46,086 bases of DNA from Syntrophomonas sp. (GTDB taxonomy: Bacteria > Bacillota > Syntrophomonadia > Syntrophomonadales > Syntrophomonadaceae). The stretch lies in NCBI GenBank assembly GCA_028709585.1, contig JAQVWS010000004.1, positions 1-46,086 of the forward strand, given 5' to 3'. Shown here piece after piece: positions 17,858 through 26,095 of this stretch. Within the stretch, counting starts at the first letter, position 1. Each line of letters opens with the position of its first letter. Under the pieces are notes generated by a model. The model had not been told where the DNA came from, did not search any database, and worked only from the letters and a program-made list of their open reading frames with translations. Both the position numbers and the translations under genes were made by a program.

Positions 17858-18844
17858 CTAACCCCCTATTTGATACATCTTACGATGATTTTCATTACCC
17901 CAACCAGTATTCATATAGTGTTTGTCAGGTTTGTTATTAATAGTGCTGCTAAAGATCCGGCCGAGTTCTTCATCACTAGCCCCATTTCGCATGGCCAGCA
18001 TCAGATCGCTTTCGGTTTTATCATATAGACAGCCCCGCAGTTTTCCCTCAGCAGTCATACGAATGCGGTTACATTCTCCGCAAAAATGATTGCTCATCGG
18101 ACTTATAAAACCTACTGAACCCCTACCGCCTTCCAGTTCGTAATATTTGGCCGGGCCACTGCCTTTGATTGTCCTGCCTTCCACTAGCTTATATCTCTTT
18201 TTAATTATGCTCATGGCTTCACTGCTGTTTACTATATTGCCACGATTCCAGAATTTTAAGTCACCGATAGGCATAAATTCAATAAATCTGATATGCAGCG
18301 GTTTATTGTAAGCCAGATCCGCAAAATCCATTATTTCATTATCATTAAATCCCTTTATCATAACGGTGTTTATTTTCACCGGGTCCATCTTAAGTTCCAA
18401 TGCCCTGTTGATAGCCATCATGGCATCTTCCAATTTTCCCTGGCGGGTTATATAGTGGTATTTCTCCGCAACCATGGTGTCCAAGCTAAAATTAACCCGA
18501 TCCAATCCAGCAGCCCTTAGTTCTTCTGCCATATCATAGAATAATGACCCATTGGTAGTCACCGCAATATCATCTATTTCCGGTATGGCACGAATATAAC
18601 TGATTAATTGGCAGACGTTTCTTCTTATTAACGGCTCTCCGCCGGTGAGCCTGACCTTCCGAATACCCAACCGGGCAGCAATACTTACCAAACGGGCAAT
18701 TTCCTCAAATGTCAGGATTCGATTGTGGCCCAGCCTTTCTACGCCCTCCAGAGGCATGCAGTAACGGCAACGCAAATTACAACGATCAGTTATGGAAATA
18801 CGCAAGTAGTTTATATTTCTGCCCATAGTATCAAACAAATTCAT
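17858..18844 (-). CDS. moaA: GTP 3',8-cyclase MoaA (radical SAM)
   Basis: A 328-residue radical SAM enzyme with the N-terminal SAM cluster motif CNLRCRYC, the TGGEPL motif, the C-terminal second cluster cysteines (CGECNRIR and GCLYD) and the functionally important GG at the extreme C-terminus. It catalyses the first step of Mo/W pyranopterin synthesis. It is oxygen sensitive, fitting an anaerobe. It follows a small upstream gene by 42 bp, behind the Moco-type riboswitch. Confidence 0.96.
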   Translation of the reverse strand: MNLFDTMGRNINYLRISITDRCNLRCRYCMPLEGVERLGHNRILTFEEIARLVSIAARLGIRKVRLTGGEPLIRRNVCQLISYIRAIPEIDDIAVTTNGSLFYDMAEELRAAGLDRVNFSLDTMVAEKYHYITRQGKLEDAMMAINRALELKMDPVKINTVMIKGFNDNEIMDFADLAYNKPLHIRFIEFMPIGDLKFWNRGNIVNSSEAMSIIKKRYKLVEGRTIKGSGPAKYYELEGGRGSVGFISPMSNHFCGECNRIRMTAEGKLRGCLYDKTESDLMLAMRNGASDEELGRIFSSTINNKPDKHYMNTGWGNENHRKMYQIGG

Positions 18845-18886
18845 CGCCCTCCTTTACCTTGCTTTGAACGGGCTTGTCTTTTAGGC

Positions 18887-19063
18887 CTATTTAAAGCACC
18901 CTAATTCACAGGCATATATCTTAATCTTAGCCTTTTCACAGGCTTGTCCAACTACCAGGGGACTAATACCCAATTTCTCTGCTAGCCCGCGAGCTTTGCT
19001 GCAGCTAATTTTTCCATCGGGAGCCAATTCTTTCAGTTTATCCACTAATTCCTTCTCTTCCAT
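18887..19063 (-). CDS. Small conserved HTH-like protein heading the moa operon
   Basis: I start this 58-residue protein at ATG 19063, with GGAGGTG 9 nt upstream; a longer frame would run into the riboswitch terminator. It has no named family I can assign. The segment KISCSKARGLAEKLGISPLVVGQ reads like a short helix-turn-helix, and the C-terminal part has two cysteines (YACELGCF) that could bind metal or a cluster. Being first behind a cofactor riboswitch, it is likely part of Mo/W cofactor homeostasis. That role is inference from position. Confidence 0.65.
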   Translation of the reverse strand: MEEKELVDKLKELAPDGKISCSKARGLAEKLGISPLVVGQACEKAKIKIYACELGCFK

Positions 19064-19077
19064 CAGAATACACCTCC

Positions 19078-19105
19078 AAAAAAATAAACGCCCACATAAG
19101 GGCGC
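19078..19105 (-). terminator. Riboswitch expression-platform terminator
   Basis: On the minus strand a GCGCCC..GGGCGT hairpin is followed directly by TTTATTTTTTT, ending one base before the GGAGG ribosome binding site of the first moa-operon gene. It is placed to attenuate the operon under control of the upstream aptamer. Confidence 0.75.
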
Positions 19106-19116
19106 TGGTAAACTCA

Positions 19117-19212
19117 ATTATCTACTCGCTCTCCTTTCCAATGGGAGGCGTAACGGTTTCCTGTTACACCCTATCGTTCAGCGGCCATAGTAAATAACCT
19201 TAGGTCAACTGA
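19117..19212 (-). ncRNA. Moco/Tuco-type (molybdenum or tungsten cofactor) riboswitch
   Basis: The minus strand contains AGGGTGTAACAGGAAACC, then GTTACGCCTCCC, then ATTGGAAAGGAG. The order AGGG-stem-AGGAA..-stem-GCCTCCC-GGAAAGG matches the conserved core of the E. coli moaA leader. GTAAC/GTTAC form the internal stem. The 5' part is short, with little room for the P3 arm; such reduced forms have been linked to tungsten cofactor. It is followed by a terminator and a moa operon. The identification is from memory of the consensus. Confidence 0.75.
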
Positions 19213-19302
19213 ATCGGAGTATATTTCATTTTAGGATTAAATTATACAATAAATCCATAGTCATAACAATAAACAATATGACTCTGCCAATTTATACATT
19301 AA

Positions 19303-19881
19303 TCAAAAGAAATCCCAATTAAACGCCAGCTCTGATTTCTCTGTAATGATCCAGTGCACTGGCACATCTCCCGAATGGGGCATTATATCATCAACAACCT
19401 GAAACTCATAACAAACCCCGCATATGAAGGTACTAGCTGGCAAAAGTGGAAGGAATCGATCATAATAACCTTTGCCATAACCCAGGCGATAGCCGTGAGC
19501 ATCAAAAACCAGGCCCGGAACCAGTACCACATCTATATCAGCGTTGGAGCACGGTGGGCCACTGGGTTCCTGAATGCCAAAAACCCCGGGGCGGGTTGCT
19601 CGCCAATCGTCAACCTCAACCGCTTCAAGTTCATCGTTGTCCTTTATTCGGGGCAGCAATATTTTTTTACCCAATCCCTGCTGAGCCTCCAGGAAAGGAC
19701 GCAGCTCCACTTCATTCCGGATAGCAGCAAAGCCCATTATGCGTTTGGAATTGATTACCGGTTCCAATTCACTTAACCGAGATGCAATTAAAGCACTGTA
19801 ATCCTTAACCTGAATTACCGTCATATCTTTCCGGAGCGCGCTCATTTTATTTCTTAGTTCCTGTCTTGCTGTATCTGTCAT
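19303..19881 (-). CDS. 5-formyltetrahydrofolate cyclo-ligase
   Basis: A 192-residue protein of the 5-FCL family, which converts 5-formyl-THF to 5,10-methenyl-THF with ATP. Motifs visible are the N-terminal basic RNKMSALRKDM segment, the FAAIRNEVELRPF region and the C-terminal GYRLGYGKGYYDRFLP loop that binds substrate and ATP. It starts at the lgt stop, so the two are cotranscribed. It serves one-carbon metabolism, which fits formate turnover, though the enzyme is widespread. Confidence 0.93.
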   Translation of the reverse strand: MTDTARQELRNKMSALRKDMTVIQVKDYSALIASRLSELEPVINSKRIMGFAAIRNEVELRPFLEAQQGLGKKILLPRIKDNDELEAVEVDDWRATRPGVFGIQEPSGPPCSNADIDVVLVPGLVFDAHGYRLGYGKGYYDRFLPLLPASTFICGVCYEFQVVDDIMPHSGDVPVHWIITEKSELAFNWDFF

Positions 19882-20642
19882 TACTCTCTCCTTCTTGCTG
19901 CATCAGAACTGCGCCAGATGTACAAAACAATCCCGACTGCCAGGATTACAAGTGAATAAACCTGGGCTGCGGACAATGAGCCGTAAAAAACCCAATTTTC
20001 TCTGAAAAATTCTATAAAAAAACGATAAGCAGAATAACCCAGCAGGTAATAGATGAATATTTGACCGTTAAACCTGCGGCGGGGATAGTACCAAAGCAAC
20101 ACCCCAAACAGCACGCAATTAATGGCTGAACTGTATAACTGGGTGGGATGCCGGCTAAGCTCATCCAATAGGGGAAAAACTATGGCCAACGATGATTCAC
20201 TCACCTTACCATAGCAACACCCATTGAGAAAACATCCTATCCTAACCAGTGCATACCCCAGAGCCAGAAAGGGAGCAAAGATATCCGCCATTTTCCAAAA
20301 GGATAATCCCTGTCTGTAAATATAAATAATAAAGGCCAAAATACTGGCAGTAAAACCTCCATACCAAACCAGTCCGCTAAAACCTCCATTGGTAAAACTA
20401 AAGAATATACCCGGATGGCCCAGGAATTCTTGCCACTCAAACATAGCAATATAAGCCAAACGCGAACCAAGTAACCCTGTTAATACCAATATAATAACCA
20501 TATCCAGGACCTTTTCGGGATCGTAGCCTTCTTTTTTAAATATTTGTCCAATTCCCACAATGGCGACAATAACGGCCAAAGCCAGCATAAATCCCCATGA
20601 ATGGACTTTTATCCTGCCCAGGTCTATCAAAACCGGATGCAC
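19881..20642 (-). CDS. lgt: Prolipoprotein diacylglyceryl transferase
   Basis: A 253-residue membrane enzyme that transfers diacylglycerol to the lipobox cysteine of prolipoproteins. I prefer GTG 20642 (protein starting VHPVLIDLG) with AAGGA 9 nt upstream; a TTG 11 codons earlier has no good RBS. About seven membrane segments are present. Family signatures are the Lgt motif RIGCFLNGCCYG and HPTQLYSS. The stop overlaps the start of the cyclo-ligase gene. Confidence 0.93.
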   Translation of the reverse strand: MHPVLIDLGRIKVHSWGFMLALAVIVAIVGIGQIFKKEGYDPEKVLDMVIILVLTGLLGSRLAYIAMFEWQEFLGHPGIFFSFTNGGFSGLVWYGGFTASILAFIIYIYRQGLSFWKMADIFAPFLALGYALVRIGCFLNGCCYGKVSESSLAIVFPLLDELSRHPTQLYSSAINCVLFGVLLWYYPRRRFNGQIFIYYLLGYSAYRFFIEFFRENWVFYGSLSAAQVYSLVILAVGIVLYIWRSSDAARRRE

Positions 20643-20665
20643 CCTTATCAATCCTTCCCTAAATT

Positions 20666-20788
20666 TTTTCCACAAGAGAATTTAGTCCAAATTACGGCAG
20701 TTGTAGGTAATCAATTATATGTTCTTGGCTTTTTAATGTCTGGAGCCAGCACTATTACTTATCAACAGACTTATGCACATTTTCCACA
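20666..20788 (+). promoter_or_regulatory. Cluster of DnaA-box-like 9-mers
   Basis: TTTTCCACA (20666), TTATCAACA (20759), TTATGCACA (20771) and TTTTCCACA (20780) are each one mismatch from TTATCCACA and all point the same way. The last three are packed within 30 bp in the tsaD-lgt gap. They could bind DnaA; no origin gene is near. Confidence 0.35.
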
Positions 20789-20789
20789 A

Positions 20790-21809
20790 TCATTTAATCA
20801 AGGAATACTGGCTGGGTTGTGCATTAATATTTAATGGCGCAAAATCGCCATTTACATAGTCGTGATAGGCTTTTCCGGCAATCATGGCGGCATTATCTGT
20901 ACACAGCAGAAAAGAGGGGACAAAAAGGTTTAATTGTCGCTGGCGGGCGCTCTCTTCCAACCTAGTTCTAAGGTCCTGGTTGGCTGCTACTCCTCCAGCC
21001 AGCAAAATAGTTCCAACTTTATACTTCTGGGCTGCCCGGATCGTCTTCTCCACTAGAACCTCTACTAAAGCCGCCTGGAACTCTGCGGCCAGATCTTCAA
21101 CCTTATAATTACCTTGCTTCTCAGCTTTCTTCCAGGAGTTCATCGCCGCTGTTTTGAGTCCGCTAAAACTGAACTCAAAATCATTTCTATCCAAAAACAC
21201 CCGAGGAAGTTTAAATAACCCTGCTTGACCCTGTTGCGCCGCTTTTTGAATAGCCGGTCCCCCTGGATAGCCCAGGCCCAAAAATCTGGCGATTTTGTCA
21301 AAAGCCTCGCCTGCTGCATCGTCCTTAGTAGCACCGATTAGTTCATAATCATTTATCCCTCGCATATAAAGCAGGCTGGTATGACCACCGGATACCACCA
21401 GGCATATGGCAGGAAACTCTATATCATTGTGCTGCAAAAAATTAGCATATATATGTCCCTGGAGATGATTTACCGCAATCAACGGCCGATTCAAACCATA
21501 AGCAAAAGCCTTGGCAAATGATAAACCAACCAGCAAAGCGCCCACCAGACCCGGCATAGTAGTTACAGCCACCGCATCAATATCCTGATGTGACAACCCT
21601 GCTTCAGTAAAAGCATTATTGACTACTGTCGCAATATTCTCAATATGTTTGCGCGACGCCACCTCAGGAACCACCCCTCCGAATTGCTGGTGGATGGAAA
21701 TCTGCGAATTAATAACGTTGGCAAGTATTTCTTTCCCATTCTTTACAATAGCCGCGGCTGTTTCATCACATGAGGTTTCAATACCTAAAATATATACATC
21801 TTTCATCAT
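20790..21809 (-). CDS. tsaD: tRNA t6A threonylcarbamoyltransferase TsaD
   Basis: A 339-residue ASKHA-fold enzyme that attaches the threonylcarbamoyl group to A37 of ANN-decoding tRNAs. It shows GIETSCDETAAA at the N-terminus, the metal-binding HLQGHIYA, and CLVVSGGHTSLL and LAGGVAANQDLR further on. It works with TsaB and TsaE, both encoded just upstream in the same operon. The start is ATG 21809 or the next Met; either gives the normal length. Confidence 0.95.
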   Translation of the reverse strand: MMKDVYILGIETSCDETAAAIVKNGKEILANVINSQISIHQQFGGVVPEVASRKHIENIATVVNNAFTEAGLSHQDIDAVAVTTMPGLVGALLVGLSFAKAFAYGLNRPLIAVNHLQGHIYANFLQHNDIEFPAICLVVSGGHTSLLYMRGINDYELIGATKDDAAGEAFDKIARFLGLGYPGGPAIQKAAQQGQAGLFKLPRVFLDRNDFEFSFSGLKTAAMNSWKKAEKQGNYKVEDLAAEFQAALVEVLVEKTIRAAQKYKVGTILLAGGVAANQDLRTRLEESARQRQLNLFVPSFLLCTDNAAMIAGKAYHDYVNGDFAPLNINAQPSQYSLIK

Positions 21810-21853
21810 ATCTGACCTGCTTCCATTTTATGAGATAATAACTCCCCTAATGA

Positions 21854-22303
21854 TTATAGAAATTTGATCATAATCAGAGCATCTTCCTGATTGTCACTAT
21901 AATAATTTTTTCTGATATTCGCAGGAAAAAAACCTAAACCCTGGTACAAAGCTATGGCAGCTAAATTGGACGGTCTTACTTCCAGCAGTATTCGCTCTGC
22001 ATTTTTAGCCCGGGCTATTTTTTCCTCTTCCAGCATCAATCTTCTTCCCATTCCCTGACAGCGGAATTTCTTGCCTACGGCCACATTGGTAATATGAGAC
22101 TCCTCAAACACCGTCCACATACCTGCGTAAGCCGCTACATCTCCTGCGGAATCACAGACAAAGTAATCGGCATATTGGTTCTTCAGCTCGGCCTCGTATG
22201 ATTGACGCGACCATGGCAGGGTAAATGCTTCTTTTTCGATGATCATTACCTGATCCAAATCCTGCTCGGTCATCTTTCTAATCAGACCGTTGCATTTCAG
22301 CAA
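21854..22303 (-). CDS. rimI: Ribosomal protein S18 alanine N-acetyltransferase-like GNAT protein
   Basis: A 149-residue GNAT-fold acetyltransferase. The acetyl-CoA loop RCQGMGRRLM and the C-terminal ALYQGLGFFPANIRKNYY are typical of RimI, which acetylates S18 in E. coli and is commonly clustered with tsaB/tsaE/tsaD. The upstream tsaB stop immediately precedes a TTG at 22303, used here. An ATG 10 codons later (MTEQDLDQ) is an alternative. The substrate in this organism is inferred from family and context. Confidence 0.88.
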   Translation of the reverse strand: MLKCNGLIRKMTEQDLDQVMIIEKEAFTLPWSRQSYEAELKNQYADYFVCDSAGDVAAYAGMWTVFEESHITNVAVGKKFRCQGMGRRLMLEEEKIARAKNAERILLEVRPSNLAAIALYQGLGFFPANIRKNYYSDNQEDALIMIKFL

Positions 22304-23020
22304 CTATAACGCCTCTTTTCCTAATCTGGTTTCTGCTTCAGACAGCCGGATATAGCTGGGGCGCAACGTAATAATATCATCAAAATCCTGTTGGCATACT
22401 CGTTTTATGGCCAAACTCCCCAGAGCTGAGGCTCGTATTGGCATTAAATGCGGCGGAGCCGTAACCATCTTGTCCCCGAAGCTGTCAATAAATAGATCTT
22501 TATAGGGATAATAACCATCACCCAGTAACACTATCCTCTGCCTGCCAAGTTCATGCGCTTTTTCCAAAGCCATCGCGATAAATTCCTGGGGCGAGCAAGC
22601 CATTTCTTCGCTCAACCTATGTGGATAAAAGTCACGGTTATCATATAGGGCCGTGTATACTTCCTGTTTGCGGGCATTAAACAGAGGACAAACCAGGGCA
22701 TCACTGAAAACAATATTATGAGCCAGTACGTCCAATGAAGATATACCTACTACTGGGATTTTCGCCGCCAGGCTCAGACCCTTTACTGCCGCCAGGCCAA
22801 TACGCAACCCCGTAAAAGAACCGGGTCCAATTGTAATTGCCAGCGCGTTTACATCTTGAATAGACTTGTCACAATCGCGCAATAGTTTATCAACCATAGG
22901 CATAAGGGTTTCAGAATGGGTCTTTTTGTAGTTTACAAATTCCTCCCGCATAAGGTTTTCTGCTTCTAAAAGAGCTACCCCAGCAACTGGAGTAGCGCTA
23001 TCAATCGCCAATATCAACAA
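22304..23020 (-). CDS. tsaB: t6A biosynthesis scaffold TsaB
   Basis: A 238-residue inactive ASKHA homologue that dimerises with TsaD. It begins LILAIDSATPVAGVALLE and contains ITIGPGSFTGLRIGLA, both typical of TsaB (YeaZ). It lacks the HxxxH metal site of TsaD, as expected. It overlaps the 3' end of tsaE by 20 bp and abuts rimI, consistent with a compact operon. Confidence 0.94.
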   Translation of the reverse strand: MLILAIDSATPVAGVALLEAENLMREEFVNYKKTHSETLMPMVDKLLRDCDKSIQDVNALAITIGPGSFTGLRIGLAAVKGLSLAAKIPVVGISSLDVLAHNIVFSDALVCPLFNARKQEVYTALYDNRDFYPHRLSEEMACSPQEFIAMALEKAHELGRQRIVLLGDGYYPYKDLFIDSFGDKMVTAPPHLMPIRASALGSLAIKRVCQQDFDDIITLRPSYIRLSEAETRLGKEAL

Positions 23021-23483
23021 TTTGCCTCAACCTCTCCAGCTTTTCCTGATATTTTCTACCCTGCGCATATATCTGCACCTGTCGCGCACCTTCATAATCA
23101 TCTGCAGGCAATGTTATCTCCAGGTTTAATGCTTCCCGCGGCAGCACCTTGCCGCCTACCTGCGGCCATTCAATCAAAGATATGCCCCCGCATTCCAGAT
23201 AGTCCTCCAAGCCCAGATCAGCAAGATCATGGCTTTGCAACCGGTAAAAATCAAAATGATAAATAGGTGGAGTGCTGTCATATACATTCATAATGGTAAA
23301 GGTTGGACTGGTAACCCTGTGTTTATATCCCAAAGCTTGAGCTATTCCTCTTACCAGTACAGTTTTGCCAACCCCCAGCTCCCCTAGCAAATACACCACA
23401 TCATCTTCACCAAGTATAGCAGCCAGGCATCGACCCAGTTTCAGCATGTCCTCCTCGCTGTTAACCGTAATATGCATTATCAC
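23001..23483 (-). CDS. tsaE: t6A biosynthesis ATPase TsaE
   Basis: A 160-residue P-loop ATPase with Walker A GELGVGKTVLVRG and the downstream HFDFYRL motif typical of TsaE (YjeE/YdiB). It stimulates the TsaB-TsaD complex in threonylcarbamoyladenosine formation. It starts 3 bp after the upstream uracil-DNA glycosylase stop and overlaps tsaB. Confidence 0.94.
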   Translation of the reverse strand: MIMHITVNSEEDMLKLGRCLAAILGEDDVVYLLGELGVGKTVLVRGIAQALGYKHRVTSPTFTIMNVYDSTPPIYHFDFYRLQSHDLADLGLEDYLECGGISLIEWPQVGGKVLPREALNLEITLPADDYEGARQVQIYAQGRKYQEKLERLRQIVDIGD

Positions 23484-23486
23484 ACC

Positions 23487-24182
23487 TCATATGTTGTCTT
23501 TTAAACTTTTATATTCATCCCGAATGAGTTTGAAATCCTCCCAGGTGGGGCGTTTGTAGCCCTCATTACGCAAGAGGGCAGCCGGATGATAGCTGGCTAT
23601 TATCTTGATTCCGTTGCGTATAAACCATTTACCCCGGGTTTTGCTAATTTTGGCCTTGGGGTCAATTACTGTCTGGCAGGCCAGAGAACCCAAACAGACA
23701 ATAATCTTAGGCTTAATAATGCTGATTTGTAATTCCAGCAATTTTCGACATTCTTTCACCTCATCTGGATTGGGTAGCCTGTTTCCAGGCGGACGGCATT
23801 TGACAACATTGGTTATGTAAGATTCCGGGCGATTAAATTCTGATGCAACTAATATTTTGTTAAGCAGTTGACCGGCCCGGCCTACAAATGGCAATCCTTG
23901 CCGATCCTCATCCTGCCCCGGCCCCTCACCAATAAACATAATATCAGCGTGGATATCGCCATCACCGATAACCACCTGCTGGCAAGTACCCCTCAAGCGG
24001 CAACGTTCGCATTTCTTTATCAGCTCATCCAGTTCCTGATAGTCTTTAATATTATTTATACTGTCTTCCGTCTTAATTCCCGGCAAAAAAGGCAAATCCA
24101 CTTCCATATACTTCCCGGCAGGCTGTGATTTGCTGCCCGGCTCTGCCAAATTGCCAAATAGGCGGGGTTGTTCATTAGACAT
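23487..24182 (-). CDS. Type-4 (Fe-S) uracil-DNA glycosylase family protein
   Basis: A 231-residue family-4 uracil-DNA glycosylase, which removes uracil from DNA. It has the [17 protein letters not shown] active-site motif, the cluster cysteines [23 protein letters not shown], and the C-terminal SYHPAALLR motif. About 45 N-terminal residues are a variable extension. It heads the tsa operon with only 3 bp before tsaE. Confidence 0.9.
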   Translation of the reverse strand: MSNEQPRLFGNLAEPGSKSQPAGKYMEVDLPFLPGIKTEDSINNIKDYQELDELIKKCERCRLRGTCQQVVIGDGDIHADIMFIGEGPGQDEDRQGLPFVGRAGQLLNKILVASEFNRPESYITNVVKCRPPGNRLPNPDEVKECRKLLELQISIIKPKIIVCLGSLACQTVIDPKAKISKTRGKWFIRNGIKIIASYHPAALLRNEGYKRPTWEDFKLIRDEYKSLKDNI

Positions 24183-24220
24183 TCTTTCCCCTCCCGCTTC
24201 ATCTTAATCATCCCTAATAC

Positions 24221-24300
24221 AAAACCAACCGCCTTAAAGGTGGCGTGTTTATAGAAATATTATTGTCACTCCTTTAAACACACGCCGAATAGGCGGTTTT
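24221..24300. terminator. Long imperfect inverted repeat, possible terminator of the GH18 gene
   Basis: ACCGCC..GGCGGT (24228/24292), TTAAAGG..CCTTTAA (24234/24271) and GGCGTGTTT..AAACACACGCC (24242/24276) pair in alternative nested ways across 80 bp. It lies beyond the GH18 stop and upstream of the glycosylase gene. No long T-run follows, so a plain terminator is not certain. Confidence 0.45.
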
Positions 24301-24362
24301 GTACATTATATCCCAATTACTAATATTATGTAAATTTAAAGGATCATAAGGCCTTTTAACAG

Positions 24363-25742
24363 TTAATCAGCCCGGTTCTTTTCTAAAACAGTATAAAGGT
24401 CTTTAAAGCCGTTGCCAATCCTCCAGAAGCTGATCCCGCCCAGGTTATTGTCTCTGGCTACACTCCACTTGGCCTTCAGGCTCTGTTCATTTTCCAGCCA
24501 AATCTCATGTTTTATGCCTTGCTTGTCGGTGTATGTATAATATGGACTCATGCTCTTTTTATCAAAATGCTCACTTATTGCATAGTCATTTCTTATATTA
24601 TTAAGTTTTTCCCAGGTCACCGTGGTGGTTGTCAGGCCCGTTCCCCAGTTATAGCCATAGGTAGCCATCCCCAGCAGCAGTTTTGAGGCTGGGATACGAG
24701 CCTCAACAGTCATATAATCAACCACTTTTTCAACCCACCACAAAGGTGCTATCGGCCCCGGGTCAGTATTTTTGTAGCTGTAATCATAGGACATCACCAC
24801 CATTTTATCCACTATCCCCCCGATAGCCCGGTAATCATAAGCGGTAGGCCATTTATCATCAACTGTCCGGGCAAAGACGGCCACTGATAATATTTTCTCG
24901 TGGCCTAGCCGCTCTCTTAGTTCTTTTAAAAATGTCGTAAATAAATCTTTGTCACTGGCAGCAATAAATTCAAAATCAATATTTACCCCATCATATTTAT
25001 TTTTGTGAACTTCATCATAAATATTATTAATTAATTTTGCCCTTCTCTGAGGGTCGGATAGCAGACTATGTAAGCCGGTCTTATCCATAAAGACAACGCT
25101 GGCATGGGTTTTTTTGCCTTGACTTTTAATATAATTCAGCACCTTATCGTAATTATCCGGGTATTCATAAAAAAGGTTGCCATCCCCATCGGTTTCAAAC
25201 CAACGCAAAGCAATATCCGTGAATAAATCTACATTGTTCTGCAGTTCTGGAAATCCTCCCCAGTAATAATAAGCAAATACGGCCGGTTTATTATTCACAG
25301 TCTTATTTATAAAATTAATGCTGACTTCGTTTAAATCACTGTTCCAGTTCACCACTCCGCCTAAATTTTCAGCCAGAAATCTCAGCGGCAGATAAGTTCG
25401 ATTTTTATACACATAGGGAGCAACATCCAGGTATGTTAGCGTTCCATTAACATTTACCTTACGGTCGCCGATTAAAAACTCAAATTTCTTCTCCCGGCAG
25501 GAAACCGTTACCTTGCCGCTACCGGCCTCCCAGTTAACAATACCCAGCAAGGCTTCATCCTCAATCACAAAACGCAAGGGAACCATAGTCCGCTGGTTTA
25601 CGATTTGACAGGGCGGATCGAAAGTCTTTTTTTGCTCATCAATCTTAATAGATGGCCCCCCGGAAGCTACGTTGGCCTCGGCCGGAATGAACAAAAATGC
25701 CAATAAAAATATAAATGCTATAACCCCAAGTACTTTTTTCAA
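24363..25742 (-). CDS. GH18 glycosidase with copper-amine-oxidase N-like domain, exported
   Basis: A 459-residue secreted protein. A signal peptide (about 1-24) is followed by a copper amine oxidase N-terminal-like domain (about 25-145: repeated TMVPLRFV and TYLPLRFLAE with NWNS strands), common in Firmicute cell-wall proteins. Then comes a GH18 barrel with the catalytic motif DGVNIDFEF, where Glu is the acid, and MSYDYSYK further along. Spore-cortex or peptidoglycan N-acetylglucosaminidases (SleL/YdhD type) have this design, so action on peptidoglycan is likelier than chitin. It is a single gene with a possible hairpin terminator. Confidence 0.85.
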   Translation of the reverse strand: MKKVLGVIAFIFLLAFLFIPAEANVASGGPSIKIDEQKKTFDPPCQIVNQRTMVPLRFVIEDEALLGIVNWEAGSGKVTVSCREKKFEFLIGDRKVNVNGTLTYLDVAPYVYKNRTYLPLRFLAENLGGVVNWNSDLNEVSINFINKTVNNKPAVFAYYYWGGFPELQNNVDLFTDIALRWFETDGDGNLFYEYPDNYDKVLNYIKSQGKKTHASVVFMDKTGLHSLLSDPQRRAKLINNIYDEVHKNKYDGVNIDFEFIAASDKDLFTTFLKELRERLGHEKILSVAVFARTVDDKWPTAYDYRAIGGIVDKMVVMSYDYSYKNTDPGPIAPLWWVEKVVDYMTVEARIPASKLLLGMATYGYNWGTGLTTTTVTWEKLNNIRNDYAISEHFDKKSMSPYYTYTDKQGIKHEIWLENEQSLKAKWSVARDNNLGGISFWRIGNGFKDLYTVLEKNRAD

Positions 25743-25903
25743 ATTCCCAACTCCCCAACTAATTAATTACATTATTACTAACTAATTTCTAATTAAGTTG
25801 GAAAATTCCTTGAGGTAAATAATAGCAATAAAAAGCAGAGGGACATCATTTTTACTTACTTACCATATTATCCGCAGTAAACTGCCCTCTGCTATTTCTG
25901 ATT

Positions 25904-26095
25904 TTAATTGGTATATTTTTTTTGTGGGAATAACAAATCAAGGTCATCGGCAGGAACATGAACAATATTATCCTGGTTTACTACCGCCAGGATTACCATC
26001 TCTTCCCCACTGTATTCTTCTTTATATGAGCCTATAACACATATAGTCATCATGTTGCCATTCATATAGACTATAAACATATCCCCTTTATCCAA
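25904..26095 (-). CDS. Small conserved hypothetical protein following the amidohydrolase
   Basis: A protein of about 63 residues. The frame overlaps the amidohydrolase 3' end. I use TTG 26095 preceded by GGGGGG; an ATG at 26080 (MFIVYMNGNMM) is an alternative, and a longer form from 26119 is less likely. The sequence alternates hydrophobic strands (FIVYMNGN, TICVIGSY, MVILAVVNQ) and looks like a small beta-barrel. I do not recognise the family. Coupling to the amidohydrolase suggests a shared role. Confidence 0.55.
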   Translation of the reverse strand: MDKGDMFIVYMNGNMMTICVIGSYKEEYSGEEMVILAVVNQDNIVHVPADDLDLLFPQKKYTN

